From: Aricia agestis
Taxonomy: Eukaryota; Arthropoda; Insecta; Lepidoptera; Lycaenidae
Direction: 5' to 3'
Assembly: GCF_905147365.1 (NCBI RefSeq)
Contig: NC_056408.1
Coordinates: forward strand, 16,120,001 to 16,184,000
DNA length: 64,000 bases
The notes under the pieces are model-generated. The model worked only from the letters and a program-made list of their open reading frames with translations, ran no database searches and was not told where the DNA came from. This document shows positions 31,150-42,344 of the stretch, one piece after another (the stretch's first letter is position 1; the number at the start of each line of letters is the position of its first letter). The position numbers were made by a program, and so were the translations under genes.

Positions 31150-31207
31150 ATGGATTCGAAATTTGAACAGCAGGAAAACACTGCAACTTACAATCCTATT
31201 GTGCTTG
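31150..31207 (+). CDS. SELENOS: SELENOS exon 1
   Basis: It encodes MDSKFEQQENTATYNPIVL and one base of the next codon; donor CTTG/GTAAG. This start is chosen because no in-frame ATG in exon 2 precedes the membrane segment. Confidence 0.85.
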
Positions 31208-33568
31208 GTAAGTTTTTATAAATTTGTTTTATACCCTACCAAACTTTTACCCATAAATATTTAAGACTCAGGAGGTAAGTCTTTCCTAAAAAAACATTAT
31301 ATTTTGCTGGTTTGACTCTGTACACTTCACTAAAATGTGCCTATTTTGTAATGAGAACATATTTTGTCTCACATTATAACTAGTAGTTCCTGAGATTAGC
31401 ATGTTCAAACTAGGGTTGCCATCCGTCTGGATTTCCCCGGATTTGTCCGAGTTTGAAGGGTGTCCGGTTGAAATCCAGACTTTCCAGACAGATTTGATGA
31501 GAGAAATTAACTTTTAAGTCATGCAGCAATAAACGAAAGATAAAAACTCGCTTAGCATACACATCGTGTGTATGCTTAGCGAGTTTTTATTCCTGCACAG
31601 ACTTGAGTTACTCAGATTTTTAAAAATTCTTGTTGGAAAAGCAAAAATTAGGAAGACAATATCGTAAATACTGTTTAAGAGGTGTCTGGGGAAATAACTA
31701 CATTTCAGCGAAATGTCTGGGAATTTTGTCCTGCCTGACCGGCGAAGGCAATTTGAGTGATGGCAACCCTAGTTCAAACAAATAAACTTCTTCTTCCGCT
31801 TTATAATATTATAAGATTTGTATCTATTCTTATTACAGTGCTACAGTTCCTTGCTGATTATGGTTGGTACTTGATTGGGGCTGGTGCAGCTCTCGTATAT
31901 TTGGCGCATAAGCTTCGACCAAAGTATGAACAGTGGAAACAAGCTAGAGAAGATGCTGAATATCACAAAGGTTCGAAGTTTTTGGTTTTCCAAGCTATAG
32001 AAAATTATTACTGCCAAATTTACCTCAAAGGTTTCAAGTGTAGAGTGATGTAAGTGTTATGTTATTGCAAAAGTTAGGCTCATGGGTAACATTTCAGTGA
32101 TGCAATATTTAGACAAAAGTTTGGAAATTTGTTGTTTGTGTTTTGTTCTAATTTACTTACTAGAATTTGTATTTATTTTCCTGTCAATTTGATTAAAATT
32201 AACCAACACATTAATTAATCCTTTGTACGCGGATTCTTGGAAATCTATTGTTCCCACGGCTGCCACATGTGGCCGCTTGGGAGTTGAAGCGATTGATATT
32301 AGGATCATTTAATGAATTACTGGTACAAAATAGCAACTTTAAGCACAAAATAAATAAATAATTTGTAAATGTCATTCTACATTCTACATTCATCTTTAAA
32401 CGAGCAATTCTTGTATATATATATATAATTGGAATCTCGGAATCGGTTTCGGGGGCGATAAATCGATCTAGCTAGGAATCATTATTAGAAAATGTCATTT
32501 TCATCGAATACCGAGCAAAGCTCGGTCAAATAGCTAGTTATGTTTGAAATGAAATAGGTTAATGATATTTATAGTAATTTAGGTAATTGCTTATTTCAGA
32601 CCCGGATAAGGCCCTAGCTCGTATGGAAGCTATTCAACGTGCAAGAGAGCAACAACAGAAACTTTTGGAGGAGGCCTCGAGGAGAGCTTTAGAAGCACAG
32701 AAGGAGGTTAGAAAATAAATAATTGTAGTGGTTCTAGGGCTTTATCTCTGTGCACTAAACTATGATTTAACCTCGAATGCCGGGATGTCAAAATTCTATT
32801 GAGTTGCAATGCCCGAGTTCTATGGCACCAATAAAATTATTCAATTTTTTATTTTTATTTTACAACATTGCACCAATCAGCAACAAATTTAGTGCATACT
32901 ACTTTTTGTAGCCAACTTCATACTCTTAATAATAATGCATTGAACAAACGAAATTAAATCTTATACACACTAAAATAAGATCAAAAACTGAGTGAGGTCG
33001 AGTGCAGTCAGGTGGCTCGATATAGAGCTGGTGGTACACAGAGGTATTTTTACGGGTGGTTTGATATGGTGTCTGTGGGGTTCAAGAGGTTAAAAAAAAA
33101 TTGGTTTCAACATTACATTACAAATAAAATATAAAATTACAGAAAGAAGAAAAGAAGAGAGCTGAGATTGCTGAAAAGTTAAAGAAGTTACATGAAAATG
33201 GAGGAACAACTCTTGGTTCAGCTGTGGATGACGGTATAATTTTATAATTACTTTCTAGTTTCTATACAATAGTAAAAGACATAATTATAATAAAAGAAAA
33301 TTCTGCGGAAACCGTACATTTTTCGCGCGCTAAGTTCAACTTTTTCAATCCAGCACTTTTTTTTGGTGCAATAAACATAATATTATATTCTTTACTCTTT
33401 ACATTTTATATAATATAACAAAGTAACTTAAAGCAAGTTCATACTTTTTTTTAATTTAAATGATATTTTTTCTTTTAAGGATATTTACCGCTAGCTGGTG
33501 GGGCTTCTACGTCATCCTACCGTCCGCCCAAGCGCTCGGCCTGCGCTAAAGGTGGCTGCGGACGATAG
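31150..33568 (+). CDS. SELENOS: Selenoprotein S (VIMP) homologue, cysteine form, complete
   Basis: Joined exons 31150-31207, 31839-31970, 32600-32706, 33143-33233 and 33480-33568 total 477 nt and give 158 residues. The ATG at 31150 has a good context (AAAATGG). A short lumenal N-terminus is followed by one membrane segment (about 21-43, WYLIGAGAALVYLAHKL). A long charged helix (46-117) holds a VCP-interacting type motif around R71-R79 (RMEAIQRAR). A Gly/Pro/Arg-rich tail ends ACAKGGCGR. In mammals this ER membrane protein links Derlin to p97/VCP for ER-associated degradation and is a redox protein through a Cys/Sec pair near the C-terminus. Here C156 occupies the Sec position and C151 is a possible partner. 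Human SELENOS is 189 residues, so this form is compact. Confidence 0.93.
31411..31771. mobile_element. hAT MITE with GTTCAAAC duplication
   Basis: The ends are TAGGGTTGCCATCCG and GTGATGGCAACCCTA. The 8-bp duplication GTTCAAAC lies at 31403-31410 and 31772-31779. It is 361 bp long and lies in SELENOS intron 1, just before exon 2. Confidence 0.88.
31540..31590. repeat. Perfect 24-bp hairpin, 3-nt loop
   Basis: Arms 31540-31563 and 31567-31590 (ATAAAAACTCGCTTAGC inward), loop TCG. It lies inside the hAT MITE. Confidence 0.88.
31839..31970 (+). CDS. SELENOS: SELENOS exon 2, membrane segment
   Basis: Acceptor TATTACAG and donor CAAAG/GTTCG. It encodes residues 20-63, with ADYGWYLIGAGAALVYLAHK as the transmembrane helix and then RPKYEQWKQAREDAEYHK. 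The open frame continuing upstream to 31757 runs through a transposon and is not coding. Confidence 0.93.
32420..32537 (+). mobile_element. SELENOS: Helitron 3' terminus in SELENOS intron 2
   Basis: Hairpin CCGAGCAAAGCTCGG (32511-32525) followed by TCAAATAGCTAG/T. An inverted relative lies at 55548-55660. Confidence 0.65.
32600..32706 (+). CDS. SELENOS: SELENOS exon 3, VCP-binding helix
   Basis: Acceptor ATTTCAG and donor AGGAG/GTTAG. It encodes DPDKALARMEAIQRAREQQQ and onward to LEAQKE (residues 64-99), a long charged helix. Confidence 0.92.
32710..33140. other. SELENOS: SELENOS intron 3
   Basis: AT-rich; I see no element or exon in it. Confidence 0.5.
33143..33233 (+). CDS. SELENOS: SELENOS exon 4
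   Basis: Acceptor AATTACAG and donor GACG/GTATAA. It encodes KEEKKRAEIAEKLKKLHENG and GTTLGSAVDD (residues 100-129). Confidence 0.91.
33480..33568 (+). CDS. SELENOS: SELENOS exon 5, redox tail and stop
   Basis: Acceptor CTTTTAAG. It encodes GYLPLAGGASTSSYRPPKRS then ACAKGGCGR and TAG at 33566-33568. The codon at the family's Sec position is TGC (Cys), not TGA. Confidence 0.93.
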
Positions 33569-33840
33569 ACATTTGACTTCTCAAGATTAATCTGACTCGT
33601 CAAGACTTACTCAATAAATAGCTAATATACTAAATTAGTACTAAAATTAAATACCTACGTGGTGTGGTCATGTAGTAGTATTGGTGGTTTTTTATAATGC
33701 AATCAAGCAATATGGAAAAATATAAAAATTCCAATGGGATAGTACAATATCATTGTGTATGAAACATACGTGTTGTAAACTTGTAACAGTAAAAACATTT
33801 GTGGTACATCCTAATAAATTAATACCTACGTAACAATAAT
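33569..33840 (+). other. SELENOS: SELENOS 3' UTR (approximate)
   Basis: AT-rich sequence with AATAAA signals at 33613-33618 and 33814-33819. I did not search for a SECIS element in detail, and none would be needed for a Cys form. Confidence 0.5.
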
Positions 33841-33953
33841 TACTTTCATTTTTTTTAACTTAGACATCTCTTAATTTAGGACTAGATCACCTACACTCGC
33901 AGCATGATTACCATAGAAAAGGTTTCTGTGACAGAATAATAAATAATAATAAA

Positions 33954-34419
33954 AAATCGGCCAAGTGCGAGTCGGACTCGCGCACGAAGGGTTTCGTACT
34001 GTTATAGAACAAAAATAGGCCAAAAATTGTGTTTTTTGTATGCGAGCCCCCCTTAAATTTTTATTTTATTTTAATATTATTCTTCAAGTACACTTATAAC
34101 AAAGGACTTTGTGAAAAATTCAAGTGCTTATCTTTTGCTATTATTGATATACAGCAAAAAAGGCCGAAAAAATCACGTTTGTTGTATGGGAGCCCCCCTT
34201 AAATATTAATTTTATTTTGTTTTTAGTATTTGTTGTTATAGCGGCAACATATATACATGATCTGTGAAAATTTCAACTCTAGCTTTATTTATACCCTTAT
34301 TATTACCCTTATTATTATATTATAAGGGTAATAACCCTTCTTGAGTTACAGCCTGGAGATAGTCAGACGGACAGACAACGAAGTCTTAGTAATAGGGTCC
34401 CATTTTTACCTGCTTACCT
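33954..34419 (+). repeat. Dispersed repeat family A, copy 1
   Basis: It starts AAATCGGCCAAGTGCGAGTC and runs through GGGAGCCCCCCTTAAAT, TTGTTGTTATAGCGGCAAC and CAGACGGACAGAC to AATAGGGTCCCATTTTTACC. This family is very widespread in Lepidoptera. The closing GGTACGGAACCCT is degraded here. Confidence 0.75.
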
Positions 34420-34500
34420 TGACACTTATCAGTAAGTGGTGAAACAAGCCCCTACCTGTCGTAATTAATTAGTGATATGTAACTTAAGGAAAAAATACTT
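34420..34500. repeat. Fragment of a hairpin MITE
   Basis: ATCAGTAAGTGGTGAAACAA resembles one arm of the palindrome at 44701-44836. Confidence 0.4.
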
Positions 34501-34686
34501 AACTAAAAATAATAATGTTTGGCGCTTATTATTTTTATATTCCCTCATCGTTCACAGCGCTCCATGGCTATTTCACGCATATACCACATCCTTACACACT
34601 TACAATAAGTCAGTTATTTATTGTCTACACTAGAAATTACCTAGAAATACTTTATACTGCAAAAAAACGTTTGCCGGGACAGCTAG
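34500..34686 (+). mobile_element. Helitron 3' terminus
   Basis: AACGTTTGCCGGGACAGCTAG/T at 34667-34686 is the same terminus class as 24640 and 60431 (minus). The 5' end was not located. Confidence 0.55.
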
Positions 34687-34769
34687 TATGTTATAAATTT
34701 CGTGGTATTAAATACAGAAAAACCAAATTGTAAGGAAAAAAATATATCTAGTGAATCCATACTTCCATA

Positions 34770-34970
34770 TCCATACTAATATTATAAATGCGAAAGTGTG
34801 TCTGTCTGTCTGTTACGTCTTCACGCCCAAACCGTTGAACCGATTCTGCTGAAATTTGGTATGAAGATACCTTGAGTCCCGGGACATAGGATACTTTTTG
34901 TCCCAGGAAAATGTACGGTTCCAGCGCGATAAACGAGTTTTGGTGCAACGGAGATGCGGGCGTCATCTAG
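34770..34970 (+). mobile_element. Non-autonomous Helitron (201 bp)
   Basis: 5' A/TCCATACTAATATTATAAAT then GCGAAAGTGTGTCTGTC; 3' GCGGGCGTCATCTAG/T. Confidence 0.75.
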
Positions 34971-35307
34971 TTTTTAACCGATTCAGTGCGGTGTAATTTT
35001 TTGCAATATTTTGCGTCTGGTTGCTAACAAAATATTTCGTGGATCCTCTGAGGCGCCTAGCGCTTTGAAAATGTTTAAGACTCCTGCAGTGTAAGTTTTT
35101 ATGCAATATCCTAAAACTAACACTGTACACGTAAGACACGTGACAAATAAAGCCACTTTCATTGAGGGGAAACCTCTGAAAAATGTAACATATACAGGTA
35201 AACATATTATCTCCTCTCGGGCGTCACACGCAATACAGAAAAATACCCATGGTGCCGCTGCGGCGACATCCGCACGAAATCGGTTAATAAATAACTTTTT
35301 GTGAAAA

Positions 35308-35561
35308 ATCTAGCGCATTAAACAGGTTAATTTCTATTTGAAAAAGATAGAGGAGGTTTTCATCTATTGGCACAGAATATATTAAATTTTTATTATATTC
35401 TGTGCCAATAGTTCATAAGAAACTATGGAGGGTAGATGGCCATCTACACTCCATATTCTAAACTATCTGACTTAGAGCATTAAGAAAAGGAATGTATTTA
35501 AGATGAAAACCTCCTCTATCTTTTTCAAATAGAAATTAACCAGTTTAATGCGCTAGAGAGT
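35308..35561. mobile_element. Nested palindromic MITE
   Basis: Arms of about 55 bp start TCTAGCGCATTAAAC and carry GATAGAGGAGGTTTTCATC; an inner hairpin CTATTGGCACAGAATATA/TATATTCTGTGCCAATAG sits left of centre. Confidence 0.8.
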
Positions 35562-36339
35562 AATTCTCCGAGGCCCCTCAAAATGTGGTCACACGCTCTT
35601 TACTACAACCCTAATGAACATACAGCCTTAGGACCAACCACACGTTATTCCTCATTTATTTAAGTATCTGATTTCAATAAAAAACATCTATAATTATTTA
35701 TAGTTTTTGTTTAATGGTTAATTCAATGTCGAAATCGGGGGCAAAATCGGTGTTCTCCGCGTGTCACACTCTGTTCGCGCTTACGAAAAGCTTTAATAAC
35801 TTTTGTATTCTATTCATTAGCATAGAGTGTGATACATCAAAATAATCTAGATTAACTGGGCTATCTAATTCCTAAAATAAAATAATGTTATACCTTAATT
35901 TAAAAAAGTTAATAGGCATAACGTGTGTGTCACACGATTTTGCTAGTTTCACGAGCGGGTAATAAAACTGCACCTATCTTCCAAACGCGACGACTTGTAG
36001 TTACACGTTTTAGCTGCACCAACGCCACAATAGACATAACTCCAACGCTCAGAGTCTTTCCAGCATCAGTACAGGGGACTCAAACCCTCGTTGCTTCAAA
36101 ACAAAGAAAATATAAGATAAGATATTCCTTAAAAATTATGTGGTCGCTGTAGTCACGTAACTTTTGCGAGCTTGTTTTGAATGATAATAATTTATAATTA
36201 TGAAACTCATATCAAATTAAGGAATAAGGTATATGATCGAGATTACTTCCTAGTACTTTGTTTGTTTATTTGCCTATTACTTAAATCATAATTCTAGAGT
36301 CAATAAATTAATCTAAATTCCGAAAAAAAAAATGGTAAT
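35562..36339. other. Intergenic sequence
   Basis: No gene or element recognised; short open frames are not coding-like. Confidence 0.45.
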
Positions 36340-37075
36340 CTGTTGGAGCAAGGTCCGGGGAGTACGGTGGATGTCGCAGACATTCCAATTGCAGCTCCTC
36401 CAGCGGCCGTCTGTTGTGCAGTGTGTGGTCTAGAGTTGTCCTGAAGCAGCAGTGGCTTAGAGCGGTTGACCAGCCTTGGTTGTTTAGTAGCTAGTTCAGA
36501 GTTCTTCCATCATGGTTTGCAGTTGCTGACAATAGATATCTGCCGTTTGGCCAGATTTTAGAAAGCTGTAGTGAACGACACCGGCACTAGTCCACCAAAC
36601 ACTCACAAGTAACTTTTTCTGAGTTAATTTTCGCTTAGGGCAGGATTTGGCTGATTCTGCAGGGGATAGCCATTGCGACGAACGATTCCGACTTGCTTCC
36701 GATTATCGTAAAGGATCCATTTTTCATCACAAGTAATGATCCGATTTAAAATCCTTCATTATTGTGTCGGTTGAGCAATGTACCTACCGCAGCAGTCGAC
36801 GCGTGTTTTCCGGTTTGCTTCACTCAATTCATGAGGTACCCTTTCAAGTTTTTTTATCTTCCCAATTTGCTTCAAGTGGATTAAAGCAGTTTTATCACTT
36901 ACACCGAAGCCTGCTGCTAACTCTGAAGTGGTTTGCGATGGATCCGCTTCCACAACAGCCATTATTCATAATTAATTCTTCATTATTCATTTTGGTCTCG
37001 GGTCGTTCACGGGGCTTGTTCTGAAGGTCAAAATTTCCAGAACGAAAACGTTGGAACCAAATAAATGAATATACT
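36340..37075 (-). pseudogene. Dead mariner transposase
   Basis: In broken frames the minus strand reads WFQRFRSGNFDL, MAVVEADPSQTTSELAAGFG (helix-turn-helix), IGKIKKLERVPHELSE, TCDEKWILYDNRK (first catalytic Asp), DNSRPHTA (second) and a remnant of YSP.L.P. Several stops and frameshifts and an internal deletion inactivate it. Terminal repeats were not found. Confidence 0.82.
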
Positions 37076-37191
37076 TATATGAATTTGGAGTTCTTAACCA
37101 AAGAGGAGATATTTGAGATCAAAGTGGCCTGTACAACAAAACGCCTAAGTATTTTATGTAAGGACCTAATATTTCCAGAACTGCCCAGTCT

Positions 37192-37420
37192 CTTTAGGGT
37201 TCCGTACCCAAAGAGTAAAAACGGGACTCTGTTACTAGACTTCGATTTCTGTCTATCCGTCTGTCTGTCTCCAGGTTGTATCTAAAGAACGGTGATAGCT
37301 AGAGAGTTGAAATTTTCACAGATTACGTATTTCTGTTGCCGCTATAACAACAAATACTAAAAACATAACAAATCATAATATATTTAAGGGAGCCCCCCTT
37401 AAATATATTATGATTTGTAA
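37192..37420 (-). repeat. Dispersed repeat family A, copy 2 (reverse), with hairpin
   Basis: It begins AGGGTTCCGTACCCAAAGAG, then CTGTCTGTCTCCAGG and GTTGCCGCTATAACAACAAA. From 37368 the family sequence turns back on itself: arms 37368-37390 and 37396-37418 are perfect complements with loop AGCCC. Confidence 0.75.
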
Positions 37421-37859
37421 TGTTTATAATTTTATAATGATATATTAATATTACTTCATGTTGCCTTTAATATTTAAGTACAGGTAGTTGAACAAATTTT
37501 TCCCACTATTTTCTTCTCTACGCATGAACGCATGAAACGCGTTCTACGCACCGGCTTTTTATCTCAAAAGTAAATATAATATTATCTTTAACAATAACTA
37601 GACTAACGATGTTTTATTATTTTCAGCTAAGGCTAAATGTAAGTACAAAAACAGAAAGTGTAGACTGTAGATATATTATAGCTAACTGTTGCAACTCGCA
37701 GTGCAAAGTGTTTATTATTTCATTATATCTTGGCGGTGTATTAAAGTGAGCCAACCAGGAAGGGGTCCCCCTTTTGTCTCGCCTCCATTATAAAGCCTTT
37801 TGTTTTCTTACCACTGAATAGTTTAGAGACAATGAATAAACTTGTGACACACTTTTATA

Positions 37860-38180
37860 AATTTTATAATCTAGAAGTTGCCCGCGATTTCGTGCGGGGT
37901 AAAAGAAATTCTCTGAAAAGAAAACGACTATTTCTCGTGGTAGAGTCTTCTTCCCAGTGGTCAAATCTATGTCTGTACCTAATTTATGAGATAAAAAGTA
38001 ATAATATACATCCTTTTTCCGGAACTCAAACTATCTTCATACCCATCAAAATCAGTTCAGCCAATGACGTTAAGAAATCGACTACTTAAGTCTCATTAAG
38101 ATCATTTGTAGTCTTTCCTGAACAAAGTACATTGTCTAAGAGAAATTGTGTATCCACCCGGGCGGAGCCGCGGGCGAAAC
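37860..38180 (-). repeat. Degraded Helitron-like repeat
   Basis: GTTGCCCGCGATTTCGTGCG, TCCGGAACTCAAACTATC and ATCAAAATCAGTTCAGCC match Helitron-family tails in reverse; a separate CGGGCGGAGCCGCGGGCGAA piece follows at 38159. Confidence 0.4.
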
Positions 38181-38535
38181 AAGTCAATACCAATTACATC
38201 AGTAATCGGTTTTCTTTTTTTTTATTTCACTATCATGCTCTGCGAACTGAGAAATTATATTGTTGTTCAATATTACCTAATCTCGGAACACCGATTCTGC
38301 TCCTTCAATTTTATTATAGCTTCGGTTCAGCTATTCCATTAATGTAAACAGCAAATAGTATTCTCATTAAATAAAAGTCAAACGACGTTTTCGATAGGCG
38401 TTTTGATGGTTTATAATTTCATGACTTTATTATTTTGTAGTTAGTTTTATATCAAAGCTGCACCGAGAAGGTCCTAGGGAACACGAGCCCGCAAAATCTA
38501 GGTAAGTAATTACTAATTACTAAGTATGTGATTCT

Positions 38536-38722
38536 TTTTAACCCCCGACAAAAAAGAGGGTTGTTATAAGTTTTTAACCCCCGACAAAAAAAGTGGGGTG
38601 TTATAAGTTTGACGTGTCTGTCTGTCTGTTTGTGTGTGTGTGTATCTGTCCGTGGCATCGTAGCATCCAAGCGGGTGGACCGATTTTGATCTAGTTTTTT
38701 TTGTTTGAAAGCTGACATGATC
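38536..38722 (+). repeat. Dispersed repeat beginning ACCCCCGACAAAAAA
   Basis: The opening motif is duplicated (38539 and 38576), followed by GTTATAAGTTTGACGTGTC, a GTCT/GT run and GGACCGATTTTGATCTAG. It looks like a known type of lepidopteran repeat. Confidence 0.5.
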
Positions 38723-39231
38723 GAGAGTGTTCTTAGCTAAAATTCATCATCATTAGCCTGTTCAGTGTTGAACAATCAGGGTTTATCTGGTTCATGAAAG
38801 GCCGTTAGCAACGTAGTCGTTTGATGGGTTTTCATTCTAGTTCGTGACATTTGTGAATATACAATATACGTACATACACATAATAATGGAAAGTTGACCT
38901 GGTGCTACAGTAATCAATAGGATTTTATAGGATATCCAACTCCTCGCCAACTTAGAGCAGAGGTTACGTGTTTGGGCTCATTTTAATTGCGACAACCAGT
39001 AAAAAGTAGATAAACAGTAAATATTTACATACTGCTCCTGCAGCATCACCTGGATTCTATAGGAACCGAGCTTCGTATGAACCCAAAGTGGAGGTTTCAT
39101 GCTTGGGCTCATATTAACGGCCTCATCGAAAAGGACATTGACAGAATACGGTAATCATGACAATATGATTCTGTTGATAGGAATTATTCCGCACTATTTA
39201 AACACACAACACAAGTTTAAAAACTATGAAA

Positions 39232-39643
39232 TAAAATTAAATTAAGAAATTAAAAAAAAAACCCGCCAAACAGCTTTCAAAAGTAATGAAATAATATTAA
39301 CTGTCTTTAAGTTAAAATAATTTCTAACTTGTGTAAAGTAATATTTTAGTCCTTAATTGTTGTTAAGGTGTCGGGGGACCGCTAATGTTTAGATGTTTGA
39401 TTTCACATAACAAGTTTAAGGATCAATTCACAGCGAACTGAATCGAGATAATCAGCGACTTGGCGGTTGTAGGTTGTAGTTTACTTGGCAGTCCCCCGAC
39501 ACACCTTGACAACAATTATGGACTAAAATATTACTTTACACAAGTTAGGAATTATTTGAACTTAAAGACAGTTAATATTATTTCATTACTTTTTAAAGTT
39601 GTTTGGCGGGGGCTTTCTTTAAATTTCTTAATTTAATTTTATA
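39232..39643. mobile_element. Foldback element with about 150-bp arms
   Basis: The left arm (39232-39383) and right arm (39487-39643) are inverted: TAAAATTAAATTAAG, AGTAATGAAATAATATTAAC, TTACTTTACACAAGTTAG and GTGTCGGGGGAC versus GTCCCCCGACAC. The loop is about 100 bp. No coding content. Confidence 0.8.
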
Positions 39644-40072
39644 TAACGATAATTAGGTTTTGCGCCTAGTACTCCTTGACCCCTCTCCCACACTTAATCC
39701 CCCTAAAATCTCGTGTACATCCCCAAAAATTTCTGGCTGCAATCGCGCCTTGTCTGCATTGAAAAAATAAGCTGCATCAATATTAGATGGAATTGGAGAA
39801 TTGAGGTGCAGCTTTAAATCCGAAAGGTTTTCTTCTAGGTTGAGCAAACTGCAGTAGCTGCCCGGTGTTTCCTCGGAGTGCCGGCAAATGATTCTTGCGT
39901 CATTGAAAGTTACAGGTAAAAAAACATCGAACCAAATATACTTGAAGGTTTGAATTATTTTATTCGCTTTCTAAGTTTTACGAAATTAAAAATTGAATAT
40001 TTTAGTTGAACAGTTGATTTGCTCGTTTTAACAGCCAATGTACACATATAGCCCAAACCATGAGTCTAATTT

Positions 40073-40502
40073 AGGGTCACAGCATATATATCAACTCGGA
40101 AAGAGATCGTCACCGTATCACCTTTCGCCTCGCCGCCGTCAACCAGGCGTCAACCAAACGTATGCACTTAACCAAAGCGTATCAGTAGCTCCTGTACGTC
40201 AACTCGGCTACGGCTAGGCGACGCCGCGCTTACGGCTCGCCACCGCTGGCCCGAGATCAGTTTTAAGCAAGGGTGGACGGAGGGACGTAAGCGCGTTGAC
40301 GAATAGCCGTAAGTGCGGGGACTGCTAGTTAACCACGCGTCGCATCCCGGTTCGGTCCGAGGCGAGGCGATTACGTTAGGTACCTTCAGCTTAGTGTGCT
40401 TTGCAGTAGGGAGTTTCATACAAACATTGATATTGAACGGCTAGAAGCGATGCGGTGCCGATCCGATTCCAAGTTGATATGTGTGCTGTGAGTTGTGACC
40501 CG
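40073..40502. mobile_element. MITE with GGGTCACA ends
   Basis: GGGTCACAGCATATATATC opposes the complement of GATATGTGTGCTGTGAG..GTGACCC. The interior is GC-rich with repeated GCGACGCC/GGCGAGG motifs. Confidence 0.6.
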
Positions 40503-41047
40503 TAAATTACTAATTGATGGCTTTTGTTTGAAACTTTGAACACATAATTCAGAACTATTACTAATCTTAGTAATCTGTCTATCCATAATTAGTATCTAGC
40601 ACATAATTAGGTATTCTGTTTTCAGTGTTTTATTTTTCTCCGGCCATCTAGATTCCCGATATGGTTCCAGCTTAAGTAGCGTATTTTCATAACTTGTGGA
40701 AAAACTTGGTATATTTTTTGACTATTTCCCACAAAGCTGAGCACAGATCGTCACAATAAAACATTTCGTTACAAAACATTAGTTCGTGCTTGGTGAACGT
40801 GCAATCTCTTTTATTACTGCACTTGTCTACAAAACCCTTTGTCGGTTTGTGGGTCACCAACAAAAATACAAGTAGAGCTTAAACTTTCCTATTTGGGCTT
40901 ATTGCTATCAGCGGGATTGCAACAAAAAATAGAAATAATCTGTATGACTATGAGTACTCCGAAATCGAAGGAATAAAATATTTTTTGATATCCCTACTAT
41001 ATTATGATCGCCTTTAAGCCCATAGATTTATAATATAGATTATATAT

Positions 41048-41165
41048 TCATAGGCGTACCCAGGTTCTGGGCCAGGGGGGGGGGGGGGGGGTTGGGCAAA
41101 TTACTCAGGTTCTGGTGCCAGGGGGGGAAAATTACCCAGGTTCTGGGCCAGGGGGGGGCATTTCA
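41048..41165 (+). repeat. Tandem CCCAGGTTCTGGGCCA units with G runs
   Basis: Three imperfect units each end in a G tract; the first runs G17 (41075-41091), the others G7-G8. Confidence 0.8.
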
Positions 41166-41472
41166 GATTTTTCTTAAGCTAGGTGTTTATAAAGAATAAA
41201 AAATTAATAATTTTTAGTTTTTAAAAATATTGTAAATCCGTTTTCTTAATTTTTAATTTTTATAGATAAAAGTACTAGATAATATACGCTCATGTATATA
41301 TTTGTGAAAATACCAGTAATAAAACACAAATACTGTATGAAATTTAGGAATTCCAAATACACTGAAAATACAAAAAGATTGTTTTATAAGACAGTAAGTA
41401 TTATAAGACATACATTTCTTTTAAATTTTAAAAAGGTTTTAAATTGGTACTTAATAATAATAAAATTATACA

Positions 41473-41892
41473 CTATACAGGGTGTAATAAAACTAAGTGA
41501 TAATACTTTAAGGTGTGCATGTATTCCTTATATGGAGTTCACTGTGAAAGTAGCAGCGCTGAAAGAGCAAATTTTTTTATGTGATTTGTATGGGCAAGCG
41601 TCCGAGCATCATTAATTTTCCCAAATACAAAGGTGATAAAAAGTAGAGCTCTTTGAGCGCTGCTACTTTCTCAGTGAAGTCTATACGCGGTGGGTTGATC
41701 GTGCCCGTAACTTTGCCTAAGCGGTGAGTGGAGCACCATGGGGTTTTAGTGGGTAGTTCCTCGGAGAGCCCCACATACCCCGGCCGATGTCCCCAATCCG
41801 CCGGGGATGCGTAACGCATTTCCCCATGTAAAAAAAAGGGGTCCTATACACACCCTAAAGTATTTTCAGTTATCAGTTATCACTAAGTTACA
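41473..41892. mobile_element. TIR element with GTGTAATAAAACTAAGTGATA ends
   Basis: Inverted ends: AACTAAGTGATAA..ACTTTAAGGTGTG at left, CACACCCTAAAGTATTTTCA..TTATCACTAAGTT at right. Inner inverted AGTAGCAGCGCT copies flank GC-rich unique DNA. Confidence 0.6.
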
Positions 41893-41903
41893 TGTTATTA
41901 AAA

Positions 41904-42344
41904 AAATCGGCCGAGTACGAGTCGGACGCCCGCACGAAGGTTTCCGTACCGGTATGGAGTGAAAGTAGACAAAAAATTGTGTTTTTGTATGGGAGCCCCC
42001 CTTAAATATTACATTAAGTTAATATATTTAAAGTTAATAATTAAAGATTTTGTGAAAATTTCAAGTGCCTAACTGTTACTATTATTGATTACGAGCAAAA
42101 AAGGCCAAAAAATAACTTTTCTTGTATGGGAGCCCTCCTTAAATATTAACTTTATTTTATTTTTAGTATTTGTTGTTATAGCGGCAACGAATATACACAA
42201 TCAGTGAAAATTTTAGTAGTCTAGCTATAGCTATAGCGGTTCTTGAGTTACAGCCAGGAGACAGACAGACAGACAGACAGACAGACATCGAAGTCTCATG
42301 AATAGGGTCCCGTTTTCACCCTTTGGGTACGGAACCCTAAAAAT
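41904..42344 (+). repeat. Dispersed repeat family A, copy 3
   Basis: The best-preserved copy: AAAAATCGGCCGAGTACGAG to GGGTACGGAACCCTAAAAA. It contains the subterminal inverted pair AGG.TTCCGTACC and GGTACGGAACCCT. Confidence 0.8.

Larger units (their letters stand above)
31370..31818 (-). mobile_element. Helitron family C fragment split by a hAT MITE
   Basis: TAGTAGTTCCTGAGATTAGC at 31381 and GTTCAAACAAATAAAC with CCGCTTTATAATATTATAAG at 31772-31816 are the two halves of a reverse-oriented family C terminus. Confidence 0.7.

Noticed and set aside
31757..31838. Upstream ATG extending the SELENOS membrane exon
   Set aside because: This sequence is the end of a hAT MITE and a Helitron fragment. 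A clean acceptor at 31838 and a good exon 1 at 31150 explain the gene.
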